Source of the DNA: Nectonema munidae
Lineage: Eukaryota > Nematomorpha > Nectonematoida > Nectonematidae
Direction of reading: 5' to 3'
Assembly: GCA_030549495.1 (NCBI GenBank)
Contig: JAUIRK010000933.1
Location: 62,001 to 126,000 of the forward strand
DNA: 64,000 bases
Part shown: positions 21,490-31,416 of the stretch, in pieces
Position numbering within the stretch: position 1 is the first letter of the stretch
Layout: the number at the start of each line of letters is the position of its first letter
Translations under genes and position numbers: made by a program
The notes under the pieces: generated by a model
The model's input: the letters and a program-made list of their open reading frames with translations, nothing else
Database searches by the model: none
Told to the model about the DNA's origin: nothing

Positions 21490-23433
21490 TACATGCCCAG
21501 TAATAAATCAGCTTGGAAAAGTTCTTTCCTTAGTGAATGGCTGAGTTCCTGAATGGAAGCCATGGTTGAAAGAAAATAAAAATGATCCTCACTTAGCATA
21601 TTGTGTTCTTTGTAAGAAGGACATAACTTTGGGTAGAATGGGTAGAAGTGCGCTTTCAAGTCATCACGACAAAAGTGTCAAACATTTGAAAGCTTTGAAA
21701 TGCTGCTAAACAAGAAAATATTTCGAGTTTTATCAAGCACAACGAGCCTCAACAAAGTTTGTCAGTATCAAATTTAAATAGTCAAAGTTCAAGCACGCCA
21801 ATTTGCTTTATTGAGACTGAGATTAAACTAATGTGAAAGAAAAAAATATGTTTTTACTGTTTGTGATCTAAAAAAAAGCGAAATATGGATAGAGTGTTAT
21901 TAATCTTGAAGAGAAGGCGTTGAGGTTCAAAAACTTATGTTTTTTGATTATCAGAATGCTCAAGATATGAAGCTCGGTAAAGACAAATTATCATATATAA
22001 TTAATTTCGGACTAGCCCCTCATTTTCATAATTTGCTGAAAAGCGATGTTTTGCAGTCTGAATTCATCTCTGTCTCTTTTGATGAAATTCTAAATAAAGT
22101 ATCTCAGAAAAAACAAATGGACATTATTGTAAAGTTTAAAAACAAAGGCAAGTTTTTTACTCGATACTGGGGTTCTACTTTTTTAGGGCACTCAACAGCT
22201 TCCAATTTACTGGAAAAATTCCTCTGTACTCTGGACTCAATTAAAATTTCCAGAATTGTTCAAATATCTATGGATGGACCTGCTGTAAACTGGAAATTTT
22301 TGAAGATTTTCAAAAATTATTCCTATCAACAAAATGAAAACAATCATGAAATTTTAGAGGTAGAAAGTTGTTCTCTTCATGTTGTACATGGAGCCTTCAA
22401 AAATGGAGAAAGTCTTTCGAATTGGAAAATTATCCCCTTTTTGAGAGATATTTATAATCTTTTCAAAGATGTTCCCGCAAGGTCCCCTATGAAGTTCTGT
22501 AATGTTAGATGGCTTGAGAACATTAAATGTGGTGAAAGAGCTTTGTTTTTGTTACCTCACTTGAAAAATTATGTAGAAGCCAGCGAAAAAAATAAATGTG
22601 TTCCTAAATGTTCCACTTATTTCAAGATTAAAGAGAGGATGAAAGATGAACTTTTAACTGCGAAGATAGCTTTTTTCGTTAATGTAGCCAAGGAACTTAA
22701 ACCTTTTTTACTGGAATTTCAAACAAATGATATTTTGATTCCTTTTTTGTATGACAAGTTGTATAAAATGACATAAAACGTTGCTTCTTATTTTCTTCAA
22801 AATGATTTTTTATATAATCTTAAAACTGGAGACGCTTTGTGCAAAGCTGCAGAAGAAGAAAGTTGTTTTTTACATCAATCTAAGATTGATTTAGGGTTTA
22901 CTACCAGAAATGAACTGAATTTTTTTTTAAAAAGTAATCAAATTGATGCAAATGCTATTAACGATTTTAGAAAGGGTTGCAAGAACTTTCTTCTTGGAGT
23001 TTTTCATAAAATAGTGAATAGATCACCATTAAAAAACAAACTTGTTTCTGATAGATGTTTTCTTCCGGTACGTCTTTTAGATAACAATGAAGAAATGATC
23101 AAAGGAGTTTTGGATGCTTTAGTCGAAAAGAAGTGGATTACTGGAGAAGAAGGAAACGTTGCTTTGCGAGCTTATAGAGAACTAAAGTCTATTCAAAATG
23201 TAAAAAGTTATGTAGAGATTAATATTAAAACCAAAAAGCTTGAAGAATTTTGGGATGAAATATTGGAATTGCTTGATGAAAATGAGTCTTTGAAAAAAGT
23301 AGTTCAAATAATTTTCACTCTTTTCCACTCTAATGCTGCTGTTGAAAGATCTTTTTCCATTAACAAAGATTGCCTGAATGATAATCTACAAGAAAGATCT
23401 TTAATAGGCAGAAGAAATCATAAGCAATTTTAG
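21490..23433 (+). pseudogene. BED-finger hAT transposase, nearly intact
   Basis: An N-terminal zinc finger around 21545-21705 (YCVLCKKDITLGRMG...SSHHDKSVKH, a Cys-Cys-His-His arrangement) precedes a long frame. From 21937 one frame runs to 23433, interrupted only by TAA at 22774-22776, so both halves (279 and 198 codons) are the same frame. The first catalytic Asp block is VSFDEILNKVSQKKQMDI (Asp about residue 49), the second is QISMDGPAVNWKF (Asp about 113), and the C-terminal hAT dimerisation motif is HSNAAVERSFS. Between the finger and 21937 there are stops and frameshifts. As a DNA transposase it would act in the nucleus on its own ends; this copy looks recently disabled. Ends of the element were not identified. 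Confidence 0.82.
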
Positions 23434-24200
23434 ACACTTTAAATTAAGTGTTGCATGCACAATCTGTAAAGTGTATTTAATGTTGACATTTGTGCTTTTT
23501 CTACATATCATTCTTCAAAAATAGATGATGTAAATTTTATTTCTAACGATTTGCATCCTTGTCTGCAATCTATTCATCAACCTACATGGCATAATATTAT
23601 TTAAAAAAGCAATTTCATTTGAAAATAAAATTTTACTTATAATTGAGCTTTTGTGAGTAAATTAATTATATGAAGAAACACTAAAACTTAGCTAAAATAA
23701 ACGTAATTTGTTTAAAAATGGAAGGCTACTAGAATCCGAAATGAACTCAAATAAGATTTAAATTTTCAACACATGTTCGATCCGTTGAATAGGAATTTCG
23801 ATGCCGGAAGAAAGGCCTTACATGCTTACAAAAATTAAACTTTTTTTCAGTTAAAATTTGAAAAATTCGACTTATAAATTTTATTAGATACCGACTCCAC
23901 CCTTAAGAATCTTTCTGCAAACATGATATTTCTTCTAATTTTTTGAATCGCCAGGCTTAAAAACATGGGTTGCGTGATACTAATTTTTTTAGCATATTTC
24001 AGGCGATCGTTTCCTGATGTAAATAATATATACTTTCAAAAAATGAATGTGAATTAGTATAAATATGGTAAAGTTTATATATTTTTTTTAACAATGAATA
24101 TAAAAATATATTTTATTAAATTATGACATTAAATCGTTTCCGGGCGGAAGCTTTAGCGAAAACACTGTCCAAGGCTCAAAATTTAAAAACAAGTAAAACC
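23434..24200. other. AT-rich spacer, no gene seen
   Basis: No supported gene, RNA or repeat. It probably includes the 3' non-coding end of the preceding hAT element. Confidence 0.5.
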
Positions 24201-24204
24201 AAAT

Positions 24205-24470
24205 ATGTAAGCATATACGTTTTGAACGGGAGATGTTCAATAGAGTGACATAATTTGTCACTCTTAAAATAGAGATTAAAAGAGTGACAAATCAAAAGAG
24301 TATAGGATAGGTAAGTAAGTAAAACTTTTCAATTTTTTTTATATTTTGTTACTCTTTTGAATTTTTTTTATATTTTGTCATGTCATTCTTTTGATTTTTT
24401 TTATATTTTGTTATGTGACTCTTTTGATTTGTCACTCTTTTGATAATAAACCGTTTTGAACATTCCGATG
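24205..24470. repeat. Inverted repeat with internal tandem repeats
   Basis: Twenty-four bases at 24278-24301 (containing AGAGTGACAAATCAAAAGAG) are perfectly inverted at 24418-24441. Between the arms lie about three units of a 35-base repeat built on TCTTTTGAATTTTTTTTATA with TTTTGT. The motif GTTTTGAAC flanks the block on both sides (about 24217 and 24451). It looks like a small foldback or non-autonomous element. Confidence 0.65.
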
Positions 24471-25195
24471 AAATTTCAGACGCAAATTCATATAAAAACG
24501 ATGTAGTATTATTTTTCATTTTATCTGGTTGAAGATTTTATCAAAGTTTTCATAACATAAAAATATTTGATATTATTTCTCTACTTTTTATAAGTATGAT
24601 AACATTTCGAATGATCTTGAAGATGGTGCTAAAACCGTTCGTACCTGGACATTTCGAAACCGCCCAGTTCGCTACTAGGACATGCTACCAAAAACTCAGA
24701 TTTGCCTTTTTTTCTGATTCGCTATAATAATGATAATAATATATTTACTACTTCTAGCAACTAATACCCTTTTTAACAGTATTACACAAGTGAGAAAAAT
24801 AATTTATCCAAAAAAAGATTTTATAATAATTTCGAACTACAAACATCCAAATTTACATAAAAAGGTAACAAACTTGAGAATAAACAAACAGCTAATTCAC
24901 TGTTCAACAAATCAAAAATTTTTTTTTGCTTCTTTTAAACCAAAAACATTTTAATATATAACTTTCCGCGTAGAATTTGAATATATTCATAAAAATTTTT
25001 GATTAGCTACCACTTTTTCAATTTTTACCGTCCTAGAAAACTATTTGTTAACCATTAATTATATGTATAATTTAGTTGTTTATACTAAAAAAATGTTTTA
25101 TTTTTAAATTTTAAAATAAAAATAGCAACAGTGATGTATACTGAAGAATATTAAACGAACAAAAAAAATTATTAAAAAGATTGTTTAATGATATA

Positions 25196-26629
25196 TTAAT
25201 TTTTTACAATTCTTTTGTAAGTTTCATCTAATTCTTCCTTGGCTATTGTCCAGCAGTAATCTGCCAACATGCTTGACCCCCATTTGCCTTGATACCTTTT
25301 TTCAAAAACAGCGATAGTTTGATGGAAACGCTTTCCATGTTCATCACTTACAGCTCCGCAATTTTCAGGGAAAAAATTTAAATGGGAATGTAAAAAGTGC
25401 ATCTTCAATGACATGTTGCAGTTTAGTTCATGCATCGCCGTCAATAAAGTTACGATCAACTCGGGATAATTTTCTGCTTTCTTTCTGCCTAAAAAACCTG
25501 CACAAACCATCTTAAATGCTTCCCACACTTTTCTCTCGGCATTTGAAAGCACTGATGGAAAGAAATTGTCTTTAAAAAGTTTGCGAATTTGTGGGCCAAC
25601 AAAGACACCTTCTTTAATTTTTGCCTCGCTTAAAGATTTGAATTTTTGCTTTAAATATTGAAAGCCGAAACCTTCTGTATTCATTGCTTTTACAAAATTC
25701 TTCATTATTCCAAGTTTAATGTGTAACGGGGGTAAAATTATCTTTTCTTTACACACTAAATTTGGACGTAACACATTTTTCTCACCAGGTGTCATATTTC
25801 TTGAAGGCCACTCTTTTTCTGAATAGTGTAAATTTCTAGCTCGACTATTCCATTCACATAAAAAACAACAATACTTTGTATACCCGCTCTGCAAGCCCAT
25901 TACCAGTGCTACAACTTTTAAATCTGCACATATTTCCCAGTTGTGGATAGCGTATTTAACATTAAGAAGCAGGTTTTTGATATTTTCATATGTCTCTTTC
26001 ATTTGTTGTGAGTATGCAATTGGAATTGATTTTATGTTATTACCATTTTTTAGCAATACACCTTTTAGACTTGTTTTAGAAGAGTCAATGAACAACCTCC
26101 ATTCCGATGAGATGTAATTGATCTTCATTTTTTGCATCAAGCCACAAATATCATTACAGAAGATAAAAGAATCTTTTTGTACAAAATATTTTTCATAAAT
26201 TTTGTGGCGATTTCTGAATACAGAAACTTTTACATCTGGTTGCAATAAACACCACTCTTGTAATCTAGAGCCCAAAATTTCAGCCTTGGTTTTAGTAAGT
26301 TGAAGATCTCTTACTAAATTGTTTAATCTTGACTGTGTTAACAGTTGAGGTGTTTTGAAGTTTTTTTCTGAAAAAGATGGATCTAAATCTTCTTTATCGC
26401 TAAGTAACTCATTGTTACTAGAATCTAAATCAACTTGATCAGGAGCAAGAGGAATTGGTAAACATTCACTATGTTTAACAGGTCTGATGGCAGATTGTAA
26501 ATTTGGATACGCGATTGTTTTTTTCTTTTTTTTCGAAATTCCATTTTTTATAGGCGGAATTAAACAAAAATAACAATCATCAACATGATTTTTTTGCACT
26601 CTCCATATCATAGGTACAGCAAAGGGCAT
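25196..26629 (-). CDS. Uncharacterised transposon protein, main frame (477 aa)
   Basis: An open frame of 477 codons, the longest in the window. I recall similar proteins as numerous uncharacterised copies in invertebrate genomes, but I cannot search here. Visible motifs: DDCYFC (C-x2-C, residues 18-22), EWRLFIDSSKTSLKGVLL (Asp182), CADLKVVALVMGL (Asp236), YTKYCCFLCEW (Cys254, 255, 258), LPPLHIKLG (His303) and GAVSDEHGKRFHQ (Asp429/Glu430/His431). Two Asp residues on predicted strands, a Cys/His insertion and a late Glu in a helix would suit an RNase H-fold DDE transposase, which the inverted termini around the gene support. That is inference. The true start lies upstream in another frame (26608-26850), joined across a run of 15 A. 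Confidence 0.75.
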   Translation of the reverse strand: MPFAVPMIWRVQKNHVDDCYFCLIPPIKNGISKKKKKTIAYPNLQSAIRPVKHSECLPIPLAPDQVDLDSSNNELLSDKEDLDPSFSEKNFKTPQLLTQSRLNNLVRDLQLTKTKAEILGSRLQEWCLLQPDVKVSVFRNRHKIYEKYFVQKDSFIFCNDICGLMQKMKINYISSEWRLFIDSSKTSLKGVLLKNGNNIKSIPIAYSQQMKETYENIKNLLLNVKYAIHNWEICADLKVVALVMGLQSGYTKYCCFLCEWNSRARNLHYSEKEWPSRNMTPGEKNVLRPNLVCKEKIILPPLHIKLGIMKNFVKAMNTEGFGFQYLKQKFKSLSEAKIKEGVFVGPQIRKLFKDNFFPSVLSNAERKVWEAFKMVCAGFLGRKKAENYPELIVTLLTAMHELNCNMSLKMHFLHSHLNFFPENCGAVSDEHGKRFHQTIAVFEKRYQGKWGSSMLADYCWTIAKEELDETYKRIVKN

Positions 26630-26850
26630 TTTTTTTTTTTTTTATTTAACCACTGTCTTAAATTTGTAGCACAGGTGTTACAACAAATGTGTGGAGCCCA
26701 ACTTTTATCTTGATCGCCAATCTGACAACCAAAGTACAAAAAATATGCTTTTTTAACGTTTTTAGTGATCGATCTTTTTTGAGATTCAAAAGTGACTTCA
26801 CCGCAAATATAGCAAAAATTATCTGCTTTATTTAAACAAGAACGCGCCAT
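26608..26850 (-). CDS. N-terminal zinc module of the same transposon protein
   Basis: Eighty codons starting ATG at 26850 (MARSCLNKADNFCYICGEV). The pattern C-x2-C (FCYICG), about 37 residues, then C-x2-C (ICCNTC) resembles the zinc-binding N-terminal domains often fused to insect DNA-binding proteins and transposases. It ends in a lysine run encoded by A15 (26629-26643 on the - strand). One base more or fewer in that run would connect it to the 477-codon frame and give a protein of about 560 aa. Slippage in the assembly or a real frameshift are both possible. Confidence 0.65.
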   Translation of the reverse strand: MARSCLNKADNFCYICGEVTFESQKRSITKNVKKAYFLYFGCQIGDQDKSWAPHICCNTCATNLRQWLNKKKKKCPLLYL

Positions 26851-27522
26851 TAAATTATATTAGCACTGAAATAGAATAAAATAAAATATAATGAAAATAT
26901 AAAAACTGATTTTACACTGCTTAATGACATGATTAATGATCAAAGACGGAGGAGATATATTATATGTTATATATATATATACCGATTTAGTAATCATCAT
27001 GTATTTTTTAAACTAGAGCTAATCAACTCAAAAGTTTAATAAGTTTTAACTTAAAAATACATTTCAAACAAGTTTTAGCTAGTTTGATCGAGGAAGCAAT
27101 TATGTTGTTGTTCAGTGAAAGGCAAACTCACCAACAAACAACTTATTGAAAATAAATAGCCTCACCAATAAAATAACAAATTAACTAAATAAGAATGTAA
27201 TAGCTGATGGAAGTAGTACATTCCCAACGAATAAAAAAAGCAAATCTAGGCTTTTGGTAGCATGTTCTAGTAACGAACTTTTCGGTAGCGAAGTGTCCGG
27301 GTATGAACGGTTCGGACACTCTTGAAAATTCATATTTTCCCTGTTTTTCTTTGCAATTTTGTTTCATAGGCTCAGACTGATATTAATGGGAAATTCTTGA
27401 AATTTTTACATAGAAAAAATGAGCAAAGCGCAAAAGCTGTAAATTCTATATCCGTTTGGACTTTAAAATTTTCCTGTGCTTTGAAGGATAACGTATAAAC
27501 TTAAAATTTCCCAAAGTGGTTC

Positions 27523-27673
27523 TGTTATGTGTTAAGATAATTTATTAAGCAACTATGCCTTGCGTCAATGTCAGGCATTTAAATAGTGTTAACATAAATA
27601 AATATTGGCTCAGGGATGCCTTTTAATTAAAAGGTGCAATGAGCTTACAGCATATATTTACAATCATATAACA
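27523..27673 (-). repeat. 3' LTR of the gypsy element
   Basis: A 151-bp LTR differing from 31018-31167 at only a few bases (for example AACATAAATAAAT versus AATATAAATGAAT), implying a fairly recent insertion. Confidence 0.88.
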
Positions 27674-27698
27674 TTCTTCCCTTCCAGGAAAACAAAGA

Positions 27699-28977
27699 TC
27701 ACCATTGTACTTGAAGTCTTTCCACGGGCTTCCTTTCCCTACTTGATCTTCTTGGAAGGAGTTCAGAGCTTTGGTCTTCAGTTTCCTTTATACATTGTGT
27801 CTCTCCACTATTCGTTTGTTCTTCTATATCAAATGCGGTACCGCCTTGACAATCGCTTGTTGTAAGCCCACCTTTTTCGGCAATCTTTTCCATTGAGTTC
27901 TCCTTTGAGTTTTGGTTTTGAAGAGCTTTACTTTGAGGGGCTGGTGATAGATGCTTTAAAGAAACGGTGTCTTCTCTTCCACTTGGATATAAAACATGTG
28001 CGTACTGGTGATTTGCATCGATTACATCAACTTCCTCCACTTGCTCCACGCATTTGCTACTTTGGTTGAACTTTTTGACGAGAGCCTGGCATGAACTCAG
28101 TAACCAGTGTGGCATGGAAGTTCCTGTCTGCGTTTTTCGAAGAAAAGAAAAGTTCGTGCGGTGACTTGTTCATGGAGTTGTTCTACTGGGTACAATACCT
28201 TTTGTTTTCAAAAAAGTTCTAAACTCCTCACTCATAAAGCTACTACCACGATCAGAATGCACATAGTTTGGCAGACCAAAGACAGAAAAGTTTTGTTAAA
28301 TGAAAAACTAAAGTTGCAGACGAAGTATTTTGACAAGGAATTGCAAAAGGAAACCTAGAGTATTCATCTACAACTACTAAGATATATTTGTTGTTAGACA
28401 CATTTGGTATTGGACCCTTAAAATCTAAATTAAGCCTTTGCCAGGGACAAATTGCTTTTATTAATTTTTCATTAGTTTTAACAAACTGTGGCTTAACATA
28501 ACGGCAAATATGACAACCATTGCAGACCCTACGAACTTCTTCTACTGAAAACGGCAAGTTCCTAGATCTAACAAAAGCCACGAGTCGAGTAACACCAGGA
28601 TGAGACAACCTATTGTGTAAAGTTTTCAGTTCATCTAAAGTTATTGGACTTGTAACAGCGCAAAGTCTTGAGAGTGCATCAGCTGCCAAGTTTGAAGACC
28701 CTGATTTATACGCTATGCCAAAATGAAAACACGAAATCTCTAATCTCCAGCCCAATATTTGCTCATTTTTTATACGATTTGTTAACTTTTGGTTAAAAAT
28801 AAAAGAAATCGACTTCTGTTCTGTTACAAGTAAGAAATGCTTACCTATTAAATAATGTCGCCAACACTTCAAGCATTCGATTATAGCTAAAGCTTCCTTC
28901 TCTATGATAGGGTAATTACGTTCAGTTTTACTGAGAGTTTTAGAAAAAAAAGCTACTGGACGTCCTTCTTGGTTCAA
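27699..28977 (-). pseudogene. gypsy RNase H, integrase and C-terminal region
   Basis: From 28977: RNase H with GRPVAFFSKTLSKTERNYPI (TDAS lies just upstream near 29010), and LVTEQKSISFIF where many relatives have TDQ. The integrase zinc finger follows (LHNRLSHP, CNGCHIC), then the core with LDFKGPIPN and HSDRGSSF in an adjacent frame (about 28245). The tail at 27699-28115 contains LPRRSSRERKPVERLQ, the basic end common after gypsy integrase. Frameshifts occur near 28250 and 28120. Confidence 0.8.
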
Positions 28978-29039
28978 AACAGCTGATATTGTTTTATCAC
29001 TAGCATCAGTTTCTACCTCAAAAGGAACTTAATCATCAA

Positions 29040-29923
29040 CAGCCCATACAACAGAATCCATAATCTTTTTTTTTAATTCATTGAATGTTTGCTAGCTTCA
29101 ATATTTAAAGGTAAACTTGTATTGATAAGAGGTTGTATTAACTTCGAAAAACAAGGTATCCACTTTGAATAATAACTAAAGAATCCTTTTACTCTTTCAA
29201 GATCTTTTTTTGTTTTGGGCTCTTCTAACATCCTTAGTGGTTGTAATCTTTGAGGGTCTGGTTTAATCTTACCTTCTTCTATTAAACAACCAAGAACTGA
29301 TAAAGATTTGGTACTAAAAACACACTTATTTTTATTGAATGTAAGGTTTCACTTTGGAAGAAGCCTCTAAATTTTTTTGAGGTTTTTGTCGTGATGGTCT
29401 TGGTCTAATCCACATATCGTTATGTTATATAGATAGGCATACGTATCATATAAATTTTCATTTTTAATGAATTTATCTATTATCCTTTGAAAACATGCTA
29501 CCCCGTTTGTTAACCCAAAAGGTATACGTCTAAATTGGTAGAGAGCATTCCCAGCTTGAAATGCTGTATATGGCTTATCTTTTTCATTGATAGCTACTTG
29601 ATGATAAGCAGAACGTAGATCTATGGTACTAAAAAACTTAACTTGCCATCGTTCTAACCAATACGTCTATCTTAGGTAATGGGTAGAAGAGTGAACCGGT
29701 TGATGGTGTGAGAATAATCAATTACAAGTCTAGACTTGGTGTCTGACTTCACAACTAATACTTGCGCCCGCCAAGGGCTATTGCTAGGCTCTATTATTCC
29801 TTCTCGTAACATTCTCTCAATCTCCGAGTTAATAAAATTTCTATCCTGTGCACTAAAGTTACGTGATTTGGAAATTAAAATGAATAGACTTACGATTAGA
29901 GTGAAAATCTTGCCCCAAAACAA
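29040..29923 (-). pseudogene. gypsy reverse transcriptase, disabled
   Basis: EIERMLREGIIEPSNSPW and RLVIDYSHTINRFTLL are followed by a deletion-type frameshift near 29690, where relatives read LDAYPLP. Then come FFSTIDLRSAYHQVAI (first catalytic Asp), FRRIPFGLTNGV and TYAYLYNITICGLDQDHHDK. The Y-x-D-D box reads Y-L-Y-N, so the catalytic Asp is gone. A stop follows at KKI*RLL near 29370. Confidence 0.8.
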
Positions 29924-29929
29924 AATCGG

Positions 29930-30970
29930 TTAGTAAATTTAGAAAAACTATGAGTTTAGTATGGTTATAATACTGCCCGTTAAAATAAAAGTTAATGAAT
30001 ACGTGACCATTGCAAAGAACGCTTTATGAGGAACTCGCCATACCAACTGATACTGGAGAAGGAGAGATAGGAAGTTTAAAGCGATTTACAATTGCACAAT
30101 TGATGAAACTGCTTGAAGAACCTGTATCTACAAGTGCTTTGTATCGTACTCCTTTGAACTTGATATCTTCGACAGCATTTTTAGATTACAAGAAGCCGAA
30201 GTAGAAGACGTTAAAGAGAGCAGAGCCTGAGACATATCTCTAGTTGGCTGAGCTTTAAACTTACACACTCTGGCAAAGTGTCCTTGTTTCATACACGAAT
30301 GACACTGAACATTCCGGGCAGGGCATTTGAACCTAGGATGTATGGACAATCCACAATAGGTGCACTGCTGTGAGTATTGAGTCTTTGCAGCCGATACTTC
30401 GGTATCCTTACCTTGTTTAGCATTCTCTTCCATCAGATTAAGCATAGGACATTCAAATTGTTTAGCTTCCTCACTAGCCAACGTAAGTGCCATAGCCATA
30501 TCAATTGCAGACTGTAGATTTACATCAGATTTCTCAAGAATTCGAGTGCGAATCCAAATTAAGAACTCAATCCTTGGATCAAGGCCACGCAAACAGCTTC
30601 TTCAGCAGACAAAGCTTCGTACTGACAGTCGTTTGATAACTCTTGCAAGCTCTGTATGAAGGAGGTAAGTGACTCACCGGGCTTTTGTTTCCTGGTGAAA
30701 AGTTTGAAGCGTGCTGACATACAACTATGCTTTTTCAAGAAAAGTTTGTCTAACGCCTCCAAAGAACTCTCGTATGTAGCTAATTGCGAAACATGCTTGA
30801 AAATTTTAGAACTTACGTGAGTAACTAAAATATGAAACTTATTTTGAGCAGAAGCACCGAGGTAAACGAGAAGCATTTCCATCTTTTTTTCCAATGTTGA
30901 TAAAACTCTTGGGCGTCAACGTCATCAGGATCAATGTCTAAAACTCCAGGCTTGAGATAAGGCACTGTTT
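29930..30970 (-). pseudogene. gypsy gag and protease
   Basis: gag starts near the ATG at about 30998 (MSLPTNSSDKTVPYLKPG) and continues after a poly-A frameshift at about 30885-30890 as KMEMLLVYLGASAQNKFHIL. FTRKQKPGESLTSF is typical of gag. Two CCHC knuckles (CTYCGLSIHPRFKC and CHSCMKQGHFARVC) lie at 30265-30370. The protease signature LVDTGSSSSFINCAI is near 30080-30140, and FVLGQDF, like the usual LGRDF, near 29915. Confidence 0.78.
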
Positions 30971-31017
30971 TATCAGAAGAGTTAGTTGGAAGAGACATGA
31001 CAGATAGTTGCTTAAAG

Positions 31018-31167
31018 TGTTATGTGTTAAGATAATTTATTAAGCAACTATGCCTTGCGTCAATGTCAGGCATTTAAATAGTGTTAATATAAATGAATAT
31101 TGGCTCAGGGATGCCTTTTAATTAAAAGGTGCAATGAGCTTACAGCATATATTTACAATCATAAACA
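31018..31167 (-). repeat. 5' LTR of the gypsy element
   Basis: A 150-bp LTR, partner of 27523-27673. The gag start codon lies only about 20 bases inside it, leaving little room for a primer-binding site. I did not identify one. Confidence 0.88.
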
Positions 31168-31282
31168 GGTTTATATATTTCCAATTTGCATCTATCCATT
31201 TGATAGGATTGCGTTAATCTAATATATTTTACCTTAAAAATATAGTATGGGAGAAAGAAAACTTTTTAAAAGTTAATAATAT

Positions 31283-31288
31283 TTTATT
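31283..31288 (-). terminator. AATAAA overlapping the WDR12 stop codon
   Basis: The stop and following bases read TTAATAAAAT, so AATAAA begins inside the TAA. If used, it gives a 3' UTR of only about 15-30 bases. Confidence 0.5.
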
Positions 31289-31416
31289 AACAATATGCTT
31301 GGTATAATCGTAGCTGATTGTCAGAGCCTCCAGAAACAACGAGATCAGATGCGGACCAATCACAACAGAGAATCTTATCTTTACTGCCATCCATATCGTA
31401 TAAAGACATTCGTGTA
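31287..31416 (-). CDS. WDR12: WDR12 last exon
   Basis: The acceptor TTTATAG|TACACG completes a split Ser codon. The exon reads [20 protein letters not shown] and [15 protein letters not shown], then TAA at 31289-31287. This is the last WD blade, ending as WDR12 does shortly after SGGADN. Confidence 0.9.

Larger units (their letters stand above)
24633..27312 (-). mobile_element. 2.68-kb DNA transposon with ~80-bp inverted termini
   Basis: The left end (24633-24715: AACCGTTCGTACCTGGACAT, then TAGGACATGCTACCAAAA) is repeated inverted at 27230-27312 (AACCGTTCATACCCGGACAC, then TAGAACATGCTACCAAAA). The arms match at roughly 80% over about 80 bases. They tightly bracket one protein-coding unit on the - strand (25196-26850). 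Matching ends around a single multicopy-type gene indicate a cut-and-paste element. I could not settle the exact terminal base or the target duplication. Confidence 0.78.
27523..31167 (-). mobile_element. Ty3/gypsy LTR retrotransposon, 3.6 kb
   Basis: Two near-identical LTRs of about 150 bp (27523-27673 and 31018-31167) begin TGTTATGTG and end ATAACA/AAACA. Flanking 5-bp sequences GGTTC and GGTTT are a probable target duplication with one change. Between them, on the - strand, are gag with two CCHC knuckles, an aspartic protease (LVDTGSSSSFIN), reverse transcriptase, RNase H and integrase, the pol order of Ty3/gypsy. It is decayed: frameshifts in gag, a lesion in the reverse transcriptase, and an altered active site. 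It ends 119 bp beyond the last coding base of WDR12, in the same orientation. Confidence 0.9.

Noticed and set aside
27605-28358. + strand frames at 27605-27865 and 28107-28358
   Set aside because: Antisense shadows of the gypsy integrase and its tail.
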